Source: Flammeovirgaceae bacterium UBA2338 (GTDB lineage: Bacteria > Bacteroidota > Bacteroidia > Cytophagales > Cyclobacteriaceae). Taken from it: a stretch of 16,106 nt of DNA. The position numbers and the translations under genes were made by a program. The stretch lies in NCBI GenBank assembly GCA_002344795.1, contig DDUM01000013.1, forward strand, positions 7,987 through 24,092. The letters run 5' to 3'. Under the pieces are notes generated by a model. It was not told the origin of the DNA and searched no databases. It worked only from the letters and a program-made list of their open reading frames with translations. Of the stretch, positions 7,386 to 14,454 are shown piece by piece; within the stretch, counting starts at the first letter, position 1, and each line of letters begins with the position of its first letter.

Positions 7386-8777
7386 ATGATGGATTCAAAA
7401 TATTTAACGCCACGCCAGATTGTTGAAGAGCTGGATAAGTACATCATTGGGCAGGATGATGCCAAACGAAATGTGGCCATTGCATTGCGCAATAGGTGGA
7501 GGAGGATGAGTGTAAATTCTGAAATCCAATCGGAAATTATTCCTAATAACATACTCATGATTGGCGCAACAGGTGTTGGAAAAACTGAGATTGCACGGAG
7601 ATTGGCGAAGCTGGCGGATGCCCCTTTTGTAAAGGTGGAGGCTTCTAAGTTTACTGAGGTAGGATATGTGGGGCGCGATGTGGAAAGCATGGTGCGCGAT
7701 TTGGTGGAACAGGCTGTTAACATGGTGAAAGCGCGTAAGAAAGAAGAAGTAAAGGAGCGGGCCGCGGTGATTGTAGACGAGATTATTCTTAATGCACTGA
7801 TCCCTCCTTTGAAGAATACTGGTATTAGACAGCCAGTAAGCAATGTAGAATCGGATACTGTGCCTGCCTCTGATGCGGAATTGAACGAACGCACGAGAAA
7901 TCTATTCAGAGAGAAAATAAAAAATGGTGAATTGGAGGATAGGAAAATTGAGATTCAAATCAATCAGAAAAGCAACCCTGGGGTGGGTATGGTTGGCGCA
8001 GGCATGATGGATGAAGCCTCTATGATGAACTTGCAGGACATGATCAGTGGAATGTTGCCAAAGAAGGCGAAGAAGAGAAAAGTCACAGTAGCGGAGGCAC
8101 GGAAACTATTATTAGAAGAGGAAGCTTCCAAGTTGATCGATATGGATGAGGTGAAAGAAGAGGCTATTCATGTTGCTGAAAATTCAGGGATCATATTTAT
8201 CGATGAAATCGATAAGGTAGCCTCTGGTGCCAGTAAAAAAGGAGGACCTGACGTAAGCAGAGAAGGCGTACAGCGTGACTTATTGCCTATTGTAGAGGGA
8301 AGTACGGTAAACACAAAATACGGAATAGTAAAAACGGATCATGTACTGTTTGTTGCTGCAGGAGCATTTCACATTTCAAAGCCTTCAGATTTGATTCCTG
8401 AACTACAAGGTCGTTTTCCGATTAGAGTGGAGTTGGACAATTTGACTAAAGCAGATTTTGTAAGAATATTAAAAGAGCCTAAAAATGCTTTGACCAAACA
8501 GTATACTGCATTGTTTGAGGCAGAGGGTGTTGTTATTGAGTTTAGCGAATCGGCAATAGATGCTATTGCAGAAACTGCTTTTACTATTAATTCCGAAATA
8601 GAGAACATAGGGGCAAGACGACTTCAAACCGTTGTCAGCAGGTTGCTCAATGAATTTTTGTTTGATGTGCCTGATAAAATAGGAGCTAACTCCAAAATCT
8701 TGATTACTGAAGATATGGTAAAAGAGAAATTGACAGGGTTGGTGAAAAACCGTGACCTGAGCGAGTACATTTTATAA
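7386..8777 (+). CDS. hslU: ATP-dependent protease ATPase subunit HslU
   Basis: This 463-residue AAA+ unfoldase (ClpY) is the partner of the HslV peptidase. It begins with the family signature LTPRQIVEELDKYIIGQDDAK. Walker A GATGVGKT is at residues 60-67, followed by the HslU-specific KFTEVGYVGRDVESMVRDL. The I-domain insertion, unique to HslU, spans about 110-245 and includes a methionine/glycine-rich stretch (VGMVGAGMMDEASMMNLQDM). Walker B is FIDEIDK with D273/E274. The C-terminus SEYIL is the conserved tail that docks into HslV, so the protein appears able to activate HslV. No hslV lies in this window, although the two are adjacent in many proteobacteria. The tail suggests it is encoded elsewhere. 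The stop TAA overlaps the start of the next gene. Confidence 0.96.
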   Translation: MMDSKYLTPRQIVEELDKYIIGQDDAKRNVAIALRNRWRRMSVNSEIQSEIIPNNILMIGATGVGKTEIARRLAKLADAPFVKVEASKFTEVGYVGRDVESMVRDLVEQAVNMVKARKKEEVKERAAVIVDEIILNALIPPLKNTGIRQPVSNVESDTVPASDAELNERTRNLFREKIKNGELEDRKIEIQINQKSNPGVGMVGAGMMDEASMMNLQDMISGMLPKKAKKRKVTVAEARKLLLEEEASKLIDMDEVKEEAIHVAENSGIIFIDEIDKVASGASKKGGPDVSREGVQRDLLPIVEGSTVNTKYGIVKTDHVLFVAAGAFHISKPSDLIPELQGRFPIRVELDNLTKADFVRILKEPKNALTKQYTALFEAEGVVIEFSESAIDAIAETAFTINSEIENIGARRLQTVVSRLLNEFLFDVPDKIGANSKILITEDMVKEKLTGLVKNRDLSEYIL

Positions 8778-9805
8778 TGGTGCGTGCTTTCCTGTTAACA
8801 ATTATATTGGGATGGCCTTTATTTGCAGTAGGTGAGCCGGGCGATACAGACTCTTTGCGCAATGATTACATTCAGTCCTATTCACATTACTTTTTTTTAG
8901 GACCATTAATTAAAAAAAATGATTTGGACTTTGATCTTGTCTCAGCGGACGATACCAAAAAGACATATACGTTCAAGGCGAATCATTCCGTAAGTGCTGG
9001 TTTTAATATTAACTTTTTTGATGTCAACCTGGGAATTGTGTTTGGTCTACCCCTTAACCTGGAGAGCGAGCAACTCTACGGAGAAAGTGAAGTGAGGGAT
9101 TTACAATTGACAGCGATTGGAAAACAGTGGTTTGCGGATGTGTATTATCAGAAGTACAGTGGGTTTTATGTTCAGTACCCTGAGCTCATTGTGCCAAAGG
9201 GGCAGCCCTTTCCTCAACGACCGGATTTGACAACACGAAACACTGGAATGTCATTTACCTATATTTTCAACCATGAGGAGTTTTCATTAAAGGCTCCCTA
9301 TCTTTTTAGTGAAAGACAAAAGGTATCAAAAGGTTCTTTTTTGGTGAGCTACGTATTGAGTTCTTTTACCATGCAAGCTGACTCTGCATTGATTCCCCCT
9401 TCTCGCTGGTTGGATTGGGGAGAGGGTGCTTCTGTAAACCAGCTCAGATTCACTTCATTGGGTTTTGCTCCTGGTTACAGTCATACTTTTGTTGCTAAAA
9501 AGTTTTTCCTGAACCTCACACTGGCGCTGGGGCCCGCCCATTATTGGGTAAGGTACAAGGAACTATTAAGTCAGGCAAAAAATGATATTCGTATTGATTT
9601 TTATTCTTTAGGAAGAGTAGGCATTGGATACAATGGTGAACGCTTTTTTAGTGGGTTGAGCTTTACAACTCAATCAAGAAATGTAACCTATGAAAGAACT
9701 ACATTCCAGAATGCAATTGCCACGGTGCGTATAGTGGCAGGGTTTCGTTTTAGAGAGGAGGGTTTCTTAAAAAGGAAAGCAGTGGATTTTATTCCAATGC
9801 CCTAA
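8777..9805 (+). CDS. DUF4421 family outer-membrane protein
   Basis: This 342-residue exported protein has an N-terminal signal (VRAFLLTIILGWPLFAVG). A strand-rich body of alternating polar and hydrophobic residues follows, as in a beta-barrel. The segment beginning DLQLTAIGKQWFADVYYQKYSGFYV and the GFAPGYSHTF region are typical of the DUF4421 family of Bacteroidota. No function is established for the family. Its ATG overlaps the hslU stop as TAATG (8775-8779), so translation is probably coupled to hslU. A link to protein quality control or secretion is only guilt by association. Its TAA overlaps the stop of the opposing phosphatase gene by four bases. Confidence 0.8.
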   Translation: MVRAFLLTIILGWPLFAVGEPGDTDSLRNDYIQSYSHYFFLGPLIKKNDLDFDLVSADDTKKTYTFKANHSVSAGFNINFFDVNLGIVFGLPLNLESEQLYGESEVRDLQLTAIGKQWFADVYYQKYSGFYVQYPELIVPKGQPFPQRPDLTTRNTGMSFTYIFNHEEFSLKAPYLFSERQKVSKGSFLVSYVLSSFTMQADSALIPPSRWLDWGEGASVNQLRFTSLGFAPGYSHTFVAKKFFLNLTLALGPAHYWVRYKELLSQAKNDIRIDFYSLGRVGIGYNGERFFSGLSFTTQSRNVTYERTTFQNAIATVRIVAGFRFREEGFLKRKAVDFIPMP

Positions 9806-10305
9806 TTTTTCTTTTTGTTTTTCTTGGGAAAATCAAAAAAATCCAGTTTTCCACAGCCGGCACTTATTTCACTCCATGATTTGATTTTAAGTGAGCCACC
9901 CACAATTCCACAGGTGGGTATATTCATAATGTGTTCATTAAATAGGGTATTGGCGAGGTTGGTGAATGCCGGGTTGTGACCAAATATCATTACTTTTTTC
10001 TGCGTGTCATTGAGTTTACTCAGTATATCTAACAATTCATCTTCACTTGCGTGATAGATCCTGCGGTCAGTTTTTATCCGAGATACATCATAGCTGAGGA
10101 TGGAGGCAATTTCTTTACAAGTGGTGATAGCCCGTTTCGCAGGACTGCTCAACATGAGATCGGGAACAATTTCTCTTTCTTTTAATCTTTTACCCATCCG
10201 GGGAGCATCTCTTCTGCCACGTTCGTTAAGCGGCCTCTCAAAATCACTGAGATCAGGGTTCTCCCAACTGGATTTAGCATGCCGAACAAGATAGAGTGTC
10301 ATCAT
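9802..10305 (-). CDS. SixA-type histidine phosphatase family protein
   Basis: This 167-residue cytosolic protein is of the histidine phosphatase (phosphoglycerate mutase-like) superfamily. The catalytic LVRHAKSSW motif places R8 and H9 at the N-terminus. The second conserved histidine is H110 in IFGHNP, and the SSPAKRAITT segment supplies another phosphate-pocket arginine. The short length and the RHAKSSW form match the SixA branch, which removes phosphate from phosphohistidine in phosphotransfer domains. The substrate here is not known. The C-terminus is lysine-rich (PKKNKKKN). Two ATG codons are adjacent. The one at 10302 is better spaced from a GAGGT upstream, so the protein may start at the second methionine. 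It stands alone on the minus strand, divergent from the acyltransferase. Confidence 0.85.
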   Translation of the reverse strand: MMTLYLVRHAKSSWENPDLSDFERPLNERGRRDAPRMGKRLKEREIVPDLMLSSPAKRAITTCKEIASILSYDVSRIKTDRRIYHASEDELLDILSKLNDTQKKVMIFGHNPAFTNLANTLFNEHIMNIPTCGIVGGSLKIKSWSEISAGCGKLDFFDFPKKNKKKN

Positions 10306-10329
10306 TACCTCAAATTAGAATTGGTTATT

Positions 10330-10355
10330 GAGGCTAAAGCAAAGTGCCTCTTTGC
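10330..10355. promoter_or_regulatory. Overlapping dyads between the SixA-type and acyltransferase genes
   Basis: Two perfect inverted repeats overlap. GAGGC (10330-10334) pairs with GCCTC (10346-10350). GCAAAG (10339-10344) pairs with CTTTGC (10350-10355) around a five-base spacer. They share bases, so as RNA stems they would exclude each other. They lie upstream of both divergent genes. They could be an operator or chance; no function is assigned. Confidence 0.3.
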
Positions 10356-10378
10356 GTGAATATAATGAATGTGAGCGT

Positions 10379-10386
10379 TATCTTTG
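10379..10386 (+). promoter_or_regulatory. Candidate -7 box for the acyltransferase gene
   Basis: TATCTTTG is a perfect match to TAnnTTTG. A TTG at 10352-10354 lies 24 bases upstream, slightly longer than the usual spacer. Transcription would start only a few bases before the ATG at 10396, which would make the message nearly leaderless. It is inferred from consensus only. Confidence 0.35.
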
Positions 10387-10395
10387 ACCTGAATT

Positions 10396-11316
10396 ATGGA
10401 AAGACGTCCCTTTAAAAAGCGAGCAAAGTATTCTGTCATTTACTATTTCGTTCGTTTCCTGATATTTATTTCCAATCTAATACCCAGGCGATTGTGGCTG
10501 TGGTTTTGCGGGGTGCTGGGAAGGATTGCCTATACTTTTGCCAGCAAGACACGTGAACAGGTTATCTTTCATTTGGGGCTGGCCTATAACAAAGAGAAAT
10601 CGCTGCGCGAAATTCTGGATCTTAGCAAGGAAACCTTTAAGATGTTAGGCAAGAATGCCGGGGAAGTGTTGCGTGCTCGAAATGTAAAAACCATAAAAGA
10701 CCTGGATCAATTTTTGATCACTCATGGCATTGAAAACTTTGAGGCGGCTACAGCCAAAGGCAAGGGAGTAATTTTCCTCACTTGTCACTTAGGAGCCTTT
10801 GATTTGCAAATTACCAATATGGCATTGCGTGGCCTGAAGCCCAATATCATCGGAACCCCCCTAAAAGATGAACGACTAAATGAATTATTATTTAATTATC
10901 GCAATGCCTATGGCGCAGTGGCGGTGGAACGTGGCAAAGAAACTTTAAGATTGATCAAAGCACTAAAAACGGCCGGATCAATTGCTATTTTGATTGATCA
11001 GGATACCAGAGTGAAAAGCAGATTTGTAGATTTTTTTGGTATGAAAGCAGCAACACCAGTGGGAGCTACCATTCTTGCAATGAAAACAGGAGCGGCTATT
11101 GTACCCACCTATATCTACTTAGGAGATGATAACATGCAACACATGCACATCCTACCAGAGATTCCATTGGTACTCACCGGGGATGAAGAACACGATATGG
11201 TGGTGAATACACAGAATTATACCACATTTATTGAAGAGCAGGTGCGTGCACATCCATCCCAGTGGGTATGGATGCACGAACGATGGAAAACGAGACCTGG
11301 AGAGGAGATCGTGTAA
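10396..11316 (+). CDS. Lipid A biosynthesis acyltransferase (LpxL/HtrB family)
   Basis: This 306-residue inner-membrane protein is of the lysophospholipid acyltransferase superfamily, LpxL/LpxM branch, which adds secondary acyl chains to lipid A. A basic N-terminus (RRPFKKRAK) and hydrophobic segment (about residues 14-50, YYFVRFLIFISNLIP onward) anchor it in the membrane. The HX4D catalytic motif is H131-LGAF-D136. LIDQDTR near residue 200, the FFGMKAATPVGATILAMKTGA region and the terminal WVWMHERWKTRP are further family signatures. The length matches E. coli LpxL (306). Other Bacteroidota homologues acylate lipid A or ornithine-type lipids, so the acceptor is not certain. No other lipid A genes are nearby. 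I cannot name the acyl chain it uses. Confidence 0.9.
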   Translation: MERRPFKKRAKYSVIYYFVRFLIFISNLIPRRLWLWFCGVLGRIAYTFASKTREQVIFHLGLAYNKEKSLREILDLSKETFKMLGKNAGEVLRARNVKTIKDLDQFLITHGIENFEAATAKGKGVIFLTCHLGAFDLQITNMALRGLKPNIIGTPLKDERLNELLFNYRNAYGAVAVERGKETLRLIKALKTAGSIAILIDQDTRVKSRFVDFFGMKAATPVGATILAMKTGAAIVPTYIYLGDDNMQHMHILPEIPLVLTGDEEHDMVVNTQNYTTFIEEQVRAHPSQWVWMHERWKTRPGEEIV

Positions 11317-11349
11317 ATAAATAGAGAGATTTGTTCAAATTGATTACAA

Positions 11350-11365
11350 CATTCTTTGTGGAATG
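11350..11365. promoter_or_regulatory. Small dyad CATTC-N6-GAATG
   Basis: CATTC (11350-11354) and GAATG (11361-11365) form a perfect 5-bp inverted repeat with a six-base spacer TTTGTG, after the acyltransferase gene. The same five bases form the outer ends of the larger inverted repeat at 11387-11416, in reversed order. No T-tract follows, so it is a weak terminator candidate. It may be an extra operator half-site pair. Confidence 0.25.
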
Positions 11366-11386
11366 ATATGCTATTATGCGAATTTT

Positions 11387-11416
11387 GAATGTATGTAACT
11401 TTTGTTACATACATTC
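11387..11416. promoter_or_regulatory. Perfect 13-bp inverted repeat upstream of the rhodanese pair (Crp/Fnr-like dyad)
   Basis: GAATGTATGTAAC and GTTACATACATTC are exact reverse complements separated by TTTT. The core TGTAA-N6-TTACA has the 5-6-5 arrangement typical of Crp/Fnr-family sites (TGTGA-N6-TCACA). Its centre (11401.5) would sit about 40 bases upstream of the start predicted from the weak -7 box at 11431-11438, the class II activator position. No U-tract follows, so it is not an ordinary terminator for the acyltransferase gene, though it could form a stable RNA stem. Binding is inferred. Confidence 0.5.
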
Positions 11417-11430
11417 TATTCAAATTCTCC

Positions 11431-11438
11431 GACTTTTG
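11431..11438 (+). promoter_or_regulatory. Weak -7 box for the rhodanese genes
   Basis: GACTTTTG matches seven of eight positions of TAnnTTTG. No TTG lies at the standard -33 distance, as expected if an activator at the adjacent inverted repeat is needed. It is inferred from consensus and position. Confidence 0.3.
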
Positions 11439-11464
11439 TGCTTGTAAATCGATCTATAAATACA

Positions 11465-11471
11465 AAAGGAG
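11465..11471 (+). promoter_or_regulatory. Ribosome-binding site fixing the first rhodanese start
   Basis: AAAGGAG lies four bases before the ATG at 11476. It decides this start over the longer open frame, which reaches back into the inverted repeat at 11387-11416 and would add an unrelated 29-residue extension. Confidence 0.55.
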
Positions 11472-11475
11472 CTTT

Positions 11476-11739
11476 ATGGATAATAGGAAGAAAGTAATCA
11501 TAGATGTAAGAACTCCACAGGAGTTTGCAGGTGGTCATGTACCCGGAAGTATCAATATTCCTTTACAAGAGGTTGTGCAGCGGCTGGATGAATTCAAATG
11601 TATGGATCAACCTATTCTTTTGTGTTGTGCCTCGGGCAGTCGCAGTGGCCAGGTTGCCGCATATTTAAATGGTATTGGAATTCGGTGTGAGAATGGAGGG
11701 TGTTGGATGGAGATTAACACAACTGATTCAGCATATTAA
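11476..11739 (+). CDS. Single-domain rhodanese-like protein (first of tandem pair)
   Basis: This 87-residue protein has one compact rhodanese domain. The family signatures are IIDVRTPQEFAGGHVPGSINIP (residues 8-29) and the active-site loop CASGSRS with catalytic C51, the residue that carries the persulfide sulfur. The loop has the six-residue form of sulfurtransferases rather than the longer form of Cdc25-type phosphatases. There is no signal peptide, so it is cytosolic. It is rich in cysteine: C42, C50, C51, C71 and C76. Its C-terminus after NGGCW is short and degenerate compared with the neighbour. It is followed after 10 bases by a paralogue and is probably co-transcribed with it. The sulfur donor and acceptor are not known. 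Confidence 0.88.
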   Translation: MDNRKKVIIDVRTPQEFAGGHVPGSINIPLQEVVQRLDEFKCMDQPILLCCASGSRSGQVAAYLNGIGIRCENGGCWMEINTTDSAY

Positions 11740-11749
11740 TTATAACATA

Positions 11750-12064
11750 ATGTTACAACAGCTAAAAAATTTATTGGGCTTTGGTCCTAGAATTGACTAC
11801 AAAGAACTGGTAAAAGGAGGGGCTATCATTGTTGATGTGCGCACAAAGGGCGAATACCAATGTGGCTGCATCAAGGGGTCTATCAATATTCCGGTTCAAG
11901 ACCTGCAAAATCACCTGGGGCGATTTAAGAAAGACAAAGCCATCATTACCTGTTGTGCCTCGGGAATGCGCAGTGGATCTGCCAGGCGCATTCTTCTGGC
12001 AAGTGGCTTTAAAGAAGTTCACAATGGTGGTGGATGGGCGAGTTTACAATATAAAATCCGATAG
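11750..12064 (+). CDS. Single-domain rhodanese-like protein (second of tandem pair)
   Basis: This 104-residue cytosolic rhodanese-like protein is a close paralogue of the preceding gene. It has IIVDVRTKGEYQ, GSINIPVQDLQ and the active loop CASGMRS with catalytic C69, then NGGGWASL near the end. The two genes also share DNA: TGTTGTGCCTCGGG occurs at 11623-11636 and 11951-11964. An N-terminal helix (LQQLKNLLGF) precedes the domain. Where most small rhodaneses have GH[IV]xGS, this one has CGCIKGS, so C38 and C40 form a CxC pair and the usual histidine is missing. The start at 11750 has no Shine-Dalgarno site but follows the upstream stop by 10 bases, in an AT-rich spacer. The longer frame back to 11669 would overlap the first gene and is unlikely. 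The reaction partners are unknown. Confidence 0.88.
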   Translation: MLQQLKNLLGFGPRIDYKELVKGGAIIVDVRTKGEYQCGCIKGSINIPVQDLQNHLGRFKKDKAIITCCASGMRSGSARRILLASGFKEVHNGGGWASLQYKIR

Positions 12065-12139
12065 GTCTTTGCACCAAGGCACTTCTGATCAGAAAAATAT
12101 GAACTTCAGTAACAAAGAAGAGTTATTTGATGTTCTTTA

Positions 12140-14164
12140 TCAGTTCATATATTTTCTAAACCAGCTCATTATTCGAGGGCTAACATCCATCAGAAGTTTC
12201 GGTTCTTGTGGCCCGTGTGGTGTGCGAGGGTAAACAATCATTTCTGTGTCTACACCTTTGCGCTTGAGGGCATTGTAAAACTCCTGTCCCTGTGTAAAGG
12301 GGACACGTAAATCATTGGCTCCGTGGATAACCTGGGTAGGGGTTATCGCATTTTTGATTTGGTAGATCGCAGAGTGTTTTTCATACTCTTCATACTCTTC
12401 CCAAAATTCTTTTCCTCCTGCATGTGCTACGATATAGTCTGGAATATCGGTAGTGGTAACCATACTGACCAGATTGGGTAAGCCTGCGCCCATACTGGCT
12501 GCTTTGAATCGATCGGTTTGAGTTACTACCCAGCTGGTCATGTAGCCGCCATAGCTCCAACCCATCACAAATTGTTTGTCCTTATCGGCAATACCCATAT
12601 TCAAAACATGATCAACACCCGTCATCAAATCCTGATAATCACCGAAACCCCAGTCCCGTATATTGGCATAACGAAACTCTTTTCCATAACCAGAACTGCC
12701 CCGTGGATTGGGTCGCAATACAATAAAACCTTGTTGCGCAAAATATTGTGTCATGTAAATAGAAGGCGCTCCGGTATAGCTCTGAGAAAATACACCTGCA
12801 GGGCCACCGTGAATTTGTAGCACAATAGGATACTTCTTGCCCTTTTCGAAACCAACAGGGTAGGTAATGAGTCCCTCTATCATCAATCCATCAGTTGACT
12901 TCCAGGAAATTAATTCTGTTTTTCCCAGTGCAGGTGGGTTAAAGTCAGCATTAACACTACTTATCTTTTTACTATTCTCCCCTTTAACTCCTGCTACGAA
13001 TACTTCCTCAGGTGTATTTACGTCTTCAAACGTATAACTCATTTTGTTGCCATTTTTACTGATCGAAAATGAGCCGCTTGATCCTTTAAGGGATGTGAGA
13101 ATAGGTAATTTGGATTCTGAATAGGCTATAAAATCGCCTTTTAATGTTTTTATTTTATTATCAGAGGGTAGTGCAAACAAGGTGGGTGATGTCTTATAAT
13201 TTTCAGAAATAAAAAGATGAGAACCATCCTGAGCCCAGGCCTCGATGCTTGCATTGCGATCGGGAGTTTTTTGTAATTCAATTAAATCACCTCCGGTGGC
13301 GGCTACTTTATAAACATCACTTAACCCCACGCGCTCGGGTTGCCCTCCGGTGGATTGAAAAGCAATCCACTTTCCATCGGGTGAATATAGAGGACTTACA
13401 TCTACTCCTGGTCTTTTAACAATGGGTGTAATTCTGCCACTATCTGAAGGGACAATAGAAATATCGGATTCAAGTCCTCCATCATTAATTGTTGGATTTG
13501 GTGCATAGGAAAAAGCAATGGTTGAGCCATCTGGCGACCAATCGAATCCATTAACGTGGTACGAGCCTGATGTAAGTTGTTTGATTTTACGGTTGCCTTC
13601 TTTGTCAGAGGCTATAGTGGTGGTGTAAAGATGATTGTATTTAAAGTTTTTGTCTACAAGTATTACATCTGTCTTTTCTTTTTTACTTTTCTCCTCTTCC
13701 TCGCTGTCCGGGTCTTTCATCAGATAGGCAATTCGCGATCCATCTGGCGCCCATTTGAATGAGGAAACACCAGTTTTTGTGTCTGTTATTTGTTCGGGTT
13801 CTCCTCCCATCAATCGCATGAGAAAGATTTGGTTTTTATCACCCTGTCTGTTGGAAAGAAATGCAATTTGTTTTCCATCGGGTGAAAATTGGGGAGATGC
13901 AGAGGATTTTTCACCTCGTGTATATTGTAAATTAAAAGCGCCATCGGTTGTAGCCACCCAAATTTGATTGTTGTACTCGGATTTTTCACCTTCCATTACC
14001 GGCACTCTTACCACATAGGCAATGTACTTGCCATCTGCAGAGATGTTCGTTTCAGTAATATTTTTGTACTGCATTATTTTTTCAGCGGTCCATTCGTTTT
14101 GGCTGCTGGCGGTGAAAGCCAGGAGGGTGAGTACTATAAGTAGAGATGTTTTTTGCATTGTCAT
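12140..14164 (-). CDS. Secreted S9 family prolyl oligopeptidase-type serine peptidase
   Basis: This 674-residue exported peptidase has a signal peptide (QKTSLLIVLTLLAFTASSQ). Residues ~30-400 form a beta-propeller of PD40-like blades (SADGKYIAYVV, SPDGKQIAFLSN, APDGSRIAYLM, SPDGSTIAFSY, SPDGKWIAFQS). The C-terminal ~250 residues are an alpha/beta hydrolase. The catalytic triad is S537 in GWSYGGYM, D618 in GANDLRVP and H650 in RTPHGP. The oxyanion region HGGPAG is conserved. This is the S9C-type acylaminoacyl/dipeptidyl peptidase layout, acting on short peptides in the periplasm or outside. No type IX C-terminal sorting domain is visible, since the protein ends right after the hydrolase fold. 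The start may be the first or third codon (two Met). It converges on the rhodanese pair across a 75-base gap in which I see no clear terminator. Confidence 0.93.
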   Translation of the reverse strand: MTMQKTSLLIVLTLLAFTASSQNEWTAEKIMQYKNITETNISADGKYIAYVVRVPVMEGEKSEYNNQIWVATTDGAFNLQYTRGEKSSASPQFSPDGKQIAFLSNRQGDKNQIFLMRLMGGEPEQITDTKTGVSSFKWAPDGSRIAYLMKDPDSEEEEKSKKEKTDVILVDKNFKYNHLYTTTIASDKEGNRKIKQLTSGSYHVNGFDWSPDGSTIAFSYAPNPTINDGGLESDISIVPSDSGRITPIVKRPGVDVSPLYSPDGKWIAFQSTGGQPERVGLSDVYKVAATGGDLIELQKTPDRNASIEAWAQDGSHLFISENYKTSPTLFALPSDNKIKTLKGDFIAYSESKLPILTSLKGSSGSFSISKNGNKMSYTFEDVNTPEEVFVAGVKGENSKKISSVNADFNPPALGKTELISWKSTDGLMIEGLITYPVGFEKGKKYPIVLQIHGGPAGVFSQSYTGAPSIYMTQYFAQQGFIVLRPNPRGSSGYGKEFRYANIRDWGFGDYQDLMTGVDHVLNMGIADKDKQFVMGWSYGGYMTSWVVTQTDRFKAASMGAGLPNLVSMVTTTDIPDYIVAHAGGKEFWEEYEEYEKHSAIYQIKNAITPTQVIHGANDLRVPFTQGQEFYNALKRKGVDTEMIVYPRTPHGPQEPKLLMDVSPRIMSWFRKYMN

Positions 14165-14454
14165 AAAGGTTTCGGGAGATCAAATAGAAAAGTAGTTAAT
14201 CAAATTTGAAGATCAAAGAATGTAGCCCGCAGGAGATTTATAGCTCGATTGAACATTCCTTTTTTTACCCAAATTAAAGTGAAATGAAGGAAAATATTGC
14301 CGAAACTTACCATACGGCCTAAAACCAGTAGATGAGCCTCGACAAAAGATGCTATGAGTAAAATGGCTATTACCTTGTATATTCCAGGAAAATCTAAATT
14401 GGCTTTATGGTGGAGCTAACCAACGACTGTTCAAATTCTTACGTCCTGTACTAT
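14165..14454. other. 290-base divergent intergenic region
   Basis: It separates the S9 peptidase from the PAP2 gene. It contains three ATCAAA copies near the S9 start (14179-14184, 14199-14204, 14212-14217). It also holds a 21-codon open frame (14354-14419) that has no ribosome-binding site and that I do not call a gene. I see no strong dyad, terminator or full TAnnTTTG box on either strand. Confidence 0.5.

Noticed and set aside
7334..7894. 186-residue open frame on the minus strand
   Set aside because: It lies almost entirely antisense to the well-conserved hslU 5' half; its composition (serine/threonine-rich) is that of a shadow of hslU codons and shows no family features.
11387..11416. 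Intrinsic terminator of the acyltransferase gene
   Set aside because: The stem is long but AT-rich, and the following bases TATTCAAATT are not a T-tract; the Crp/Fnr-like symmetry fits an operator better.
11829..12233. 134-residue open frame overlapping the second rhodanese and the S9 3' end
   Set aside because: It is in a different frame from the conserved rhodanese motifs and runs antisense into the S9 catalytic histidine region.
12518..12820. 100-residue plus-strand open frame
   Set aside because: It is antisense to the S9 hydrolase domain with its catalytic serine; no family features.
14354..14419. 21-codon open frame before the PAP2 gene as a leader peptide
   Set aside because: There is no ribosome-binding site, no attenuator-like stems and no amino-acid run; it is compatible with chance.
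14407..14454. Longer start for the PAP2 phosphatase
   Set aside because: It would put 16 polar residues before a clear signal peptide that begins at the ATG at 14455.
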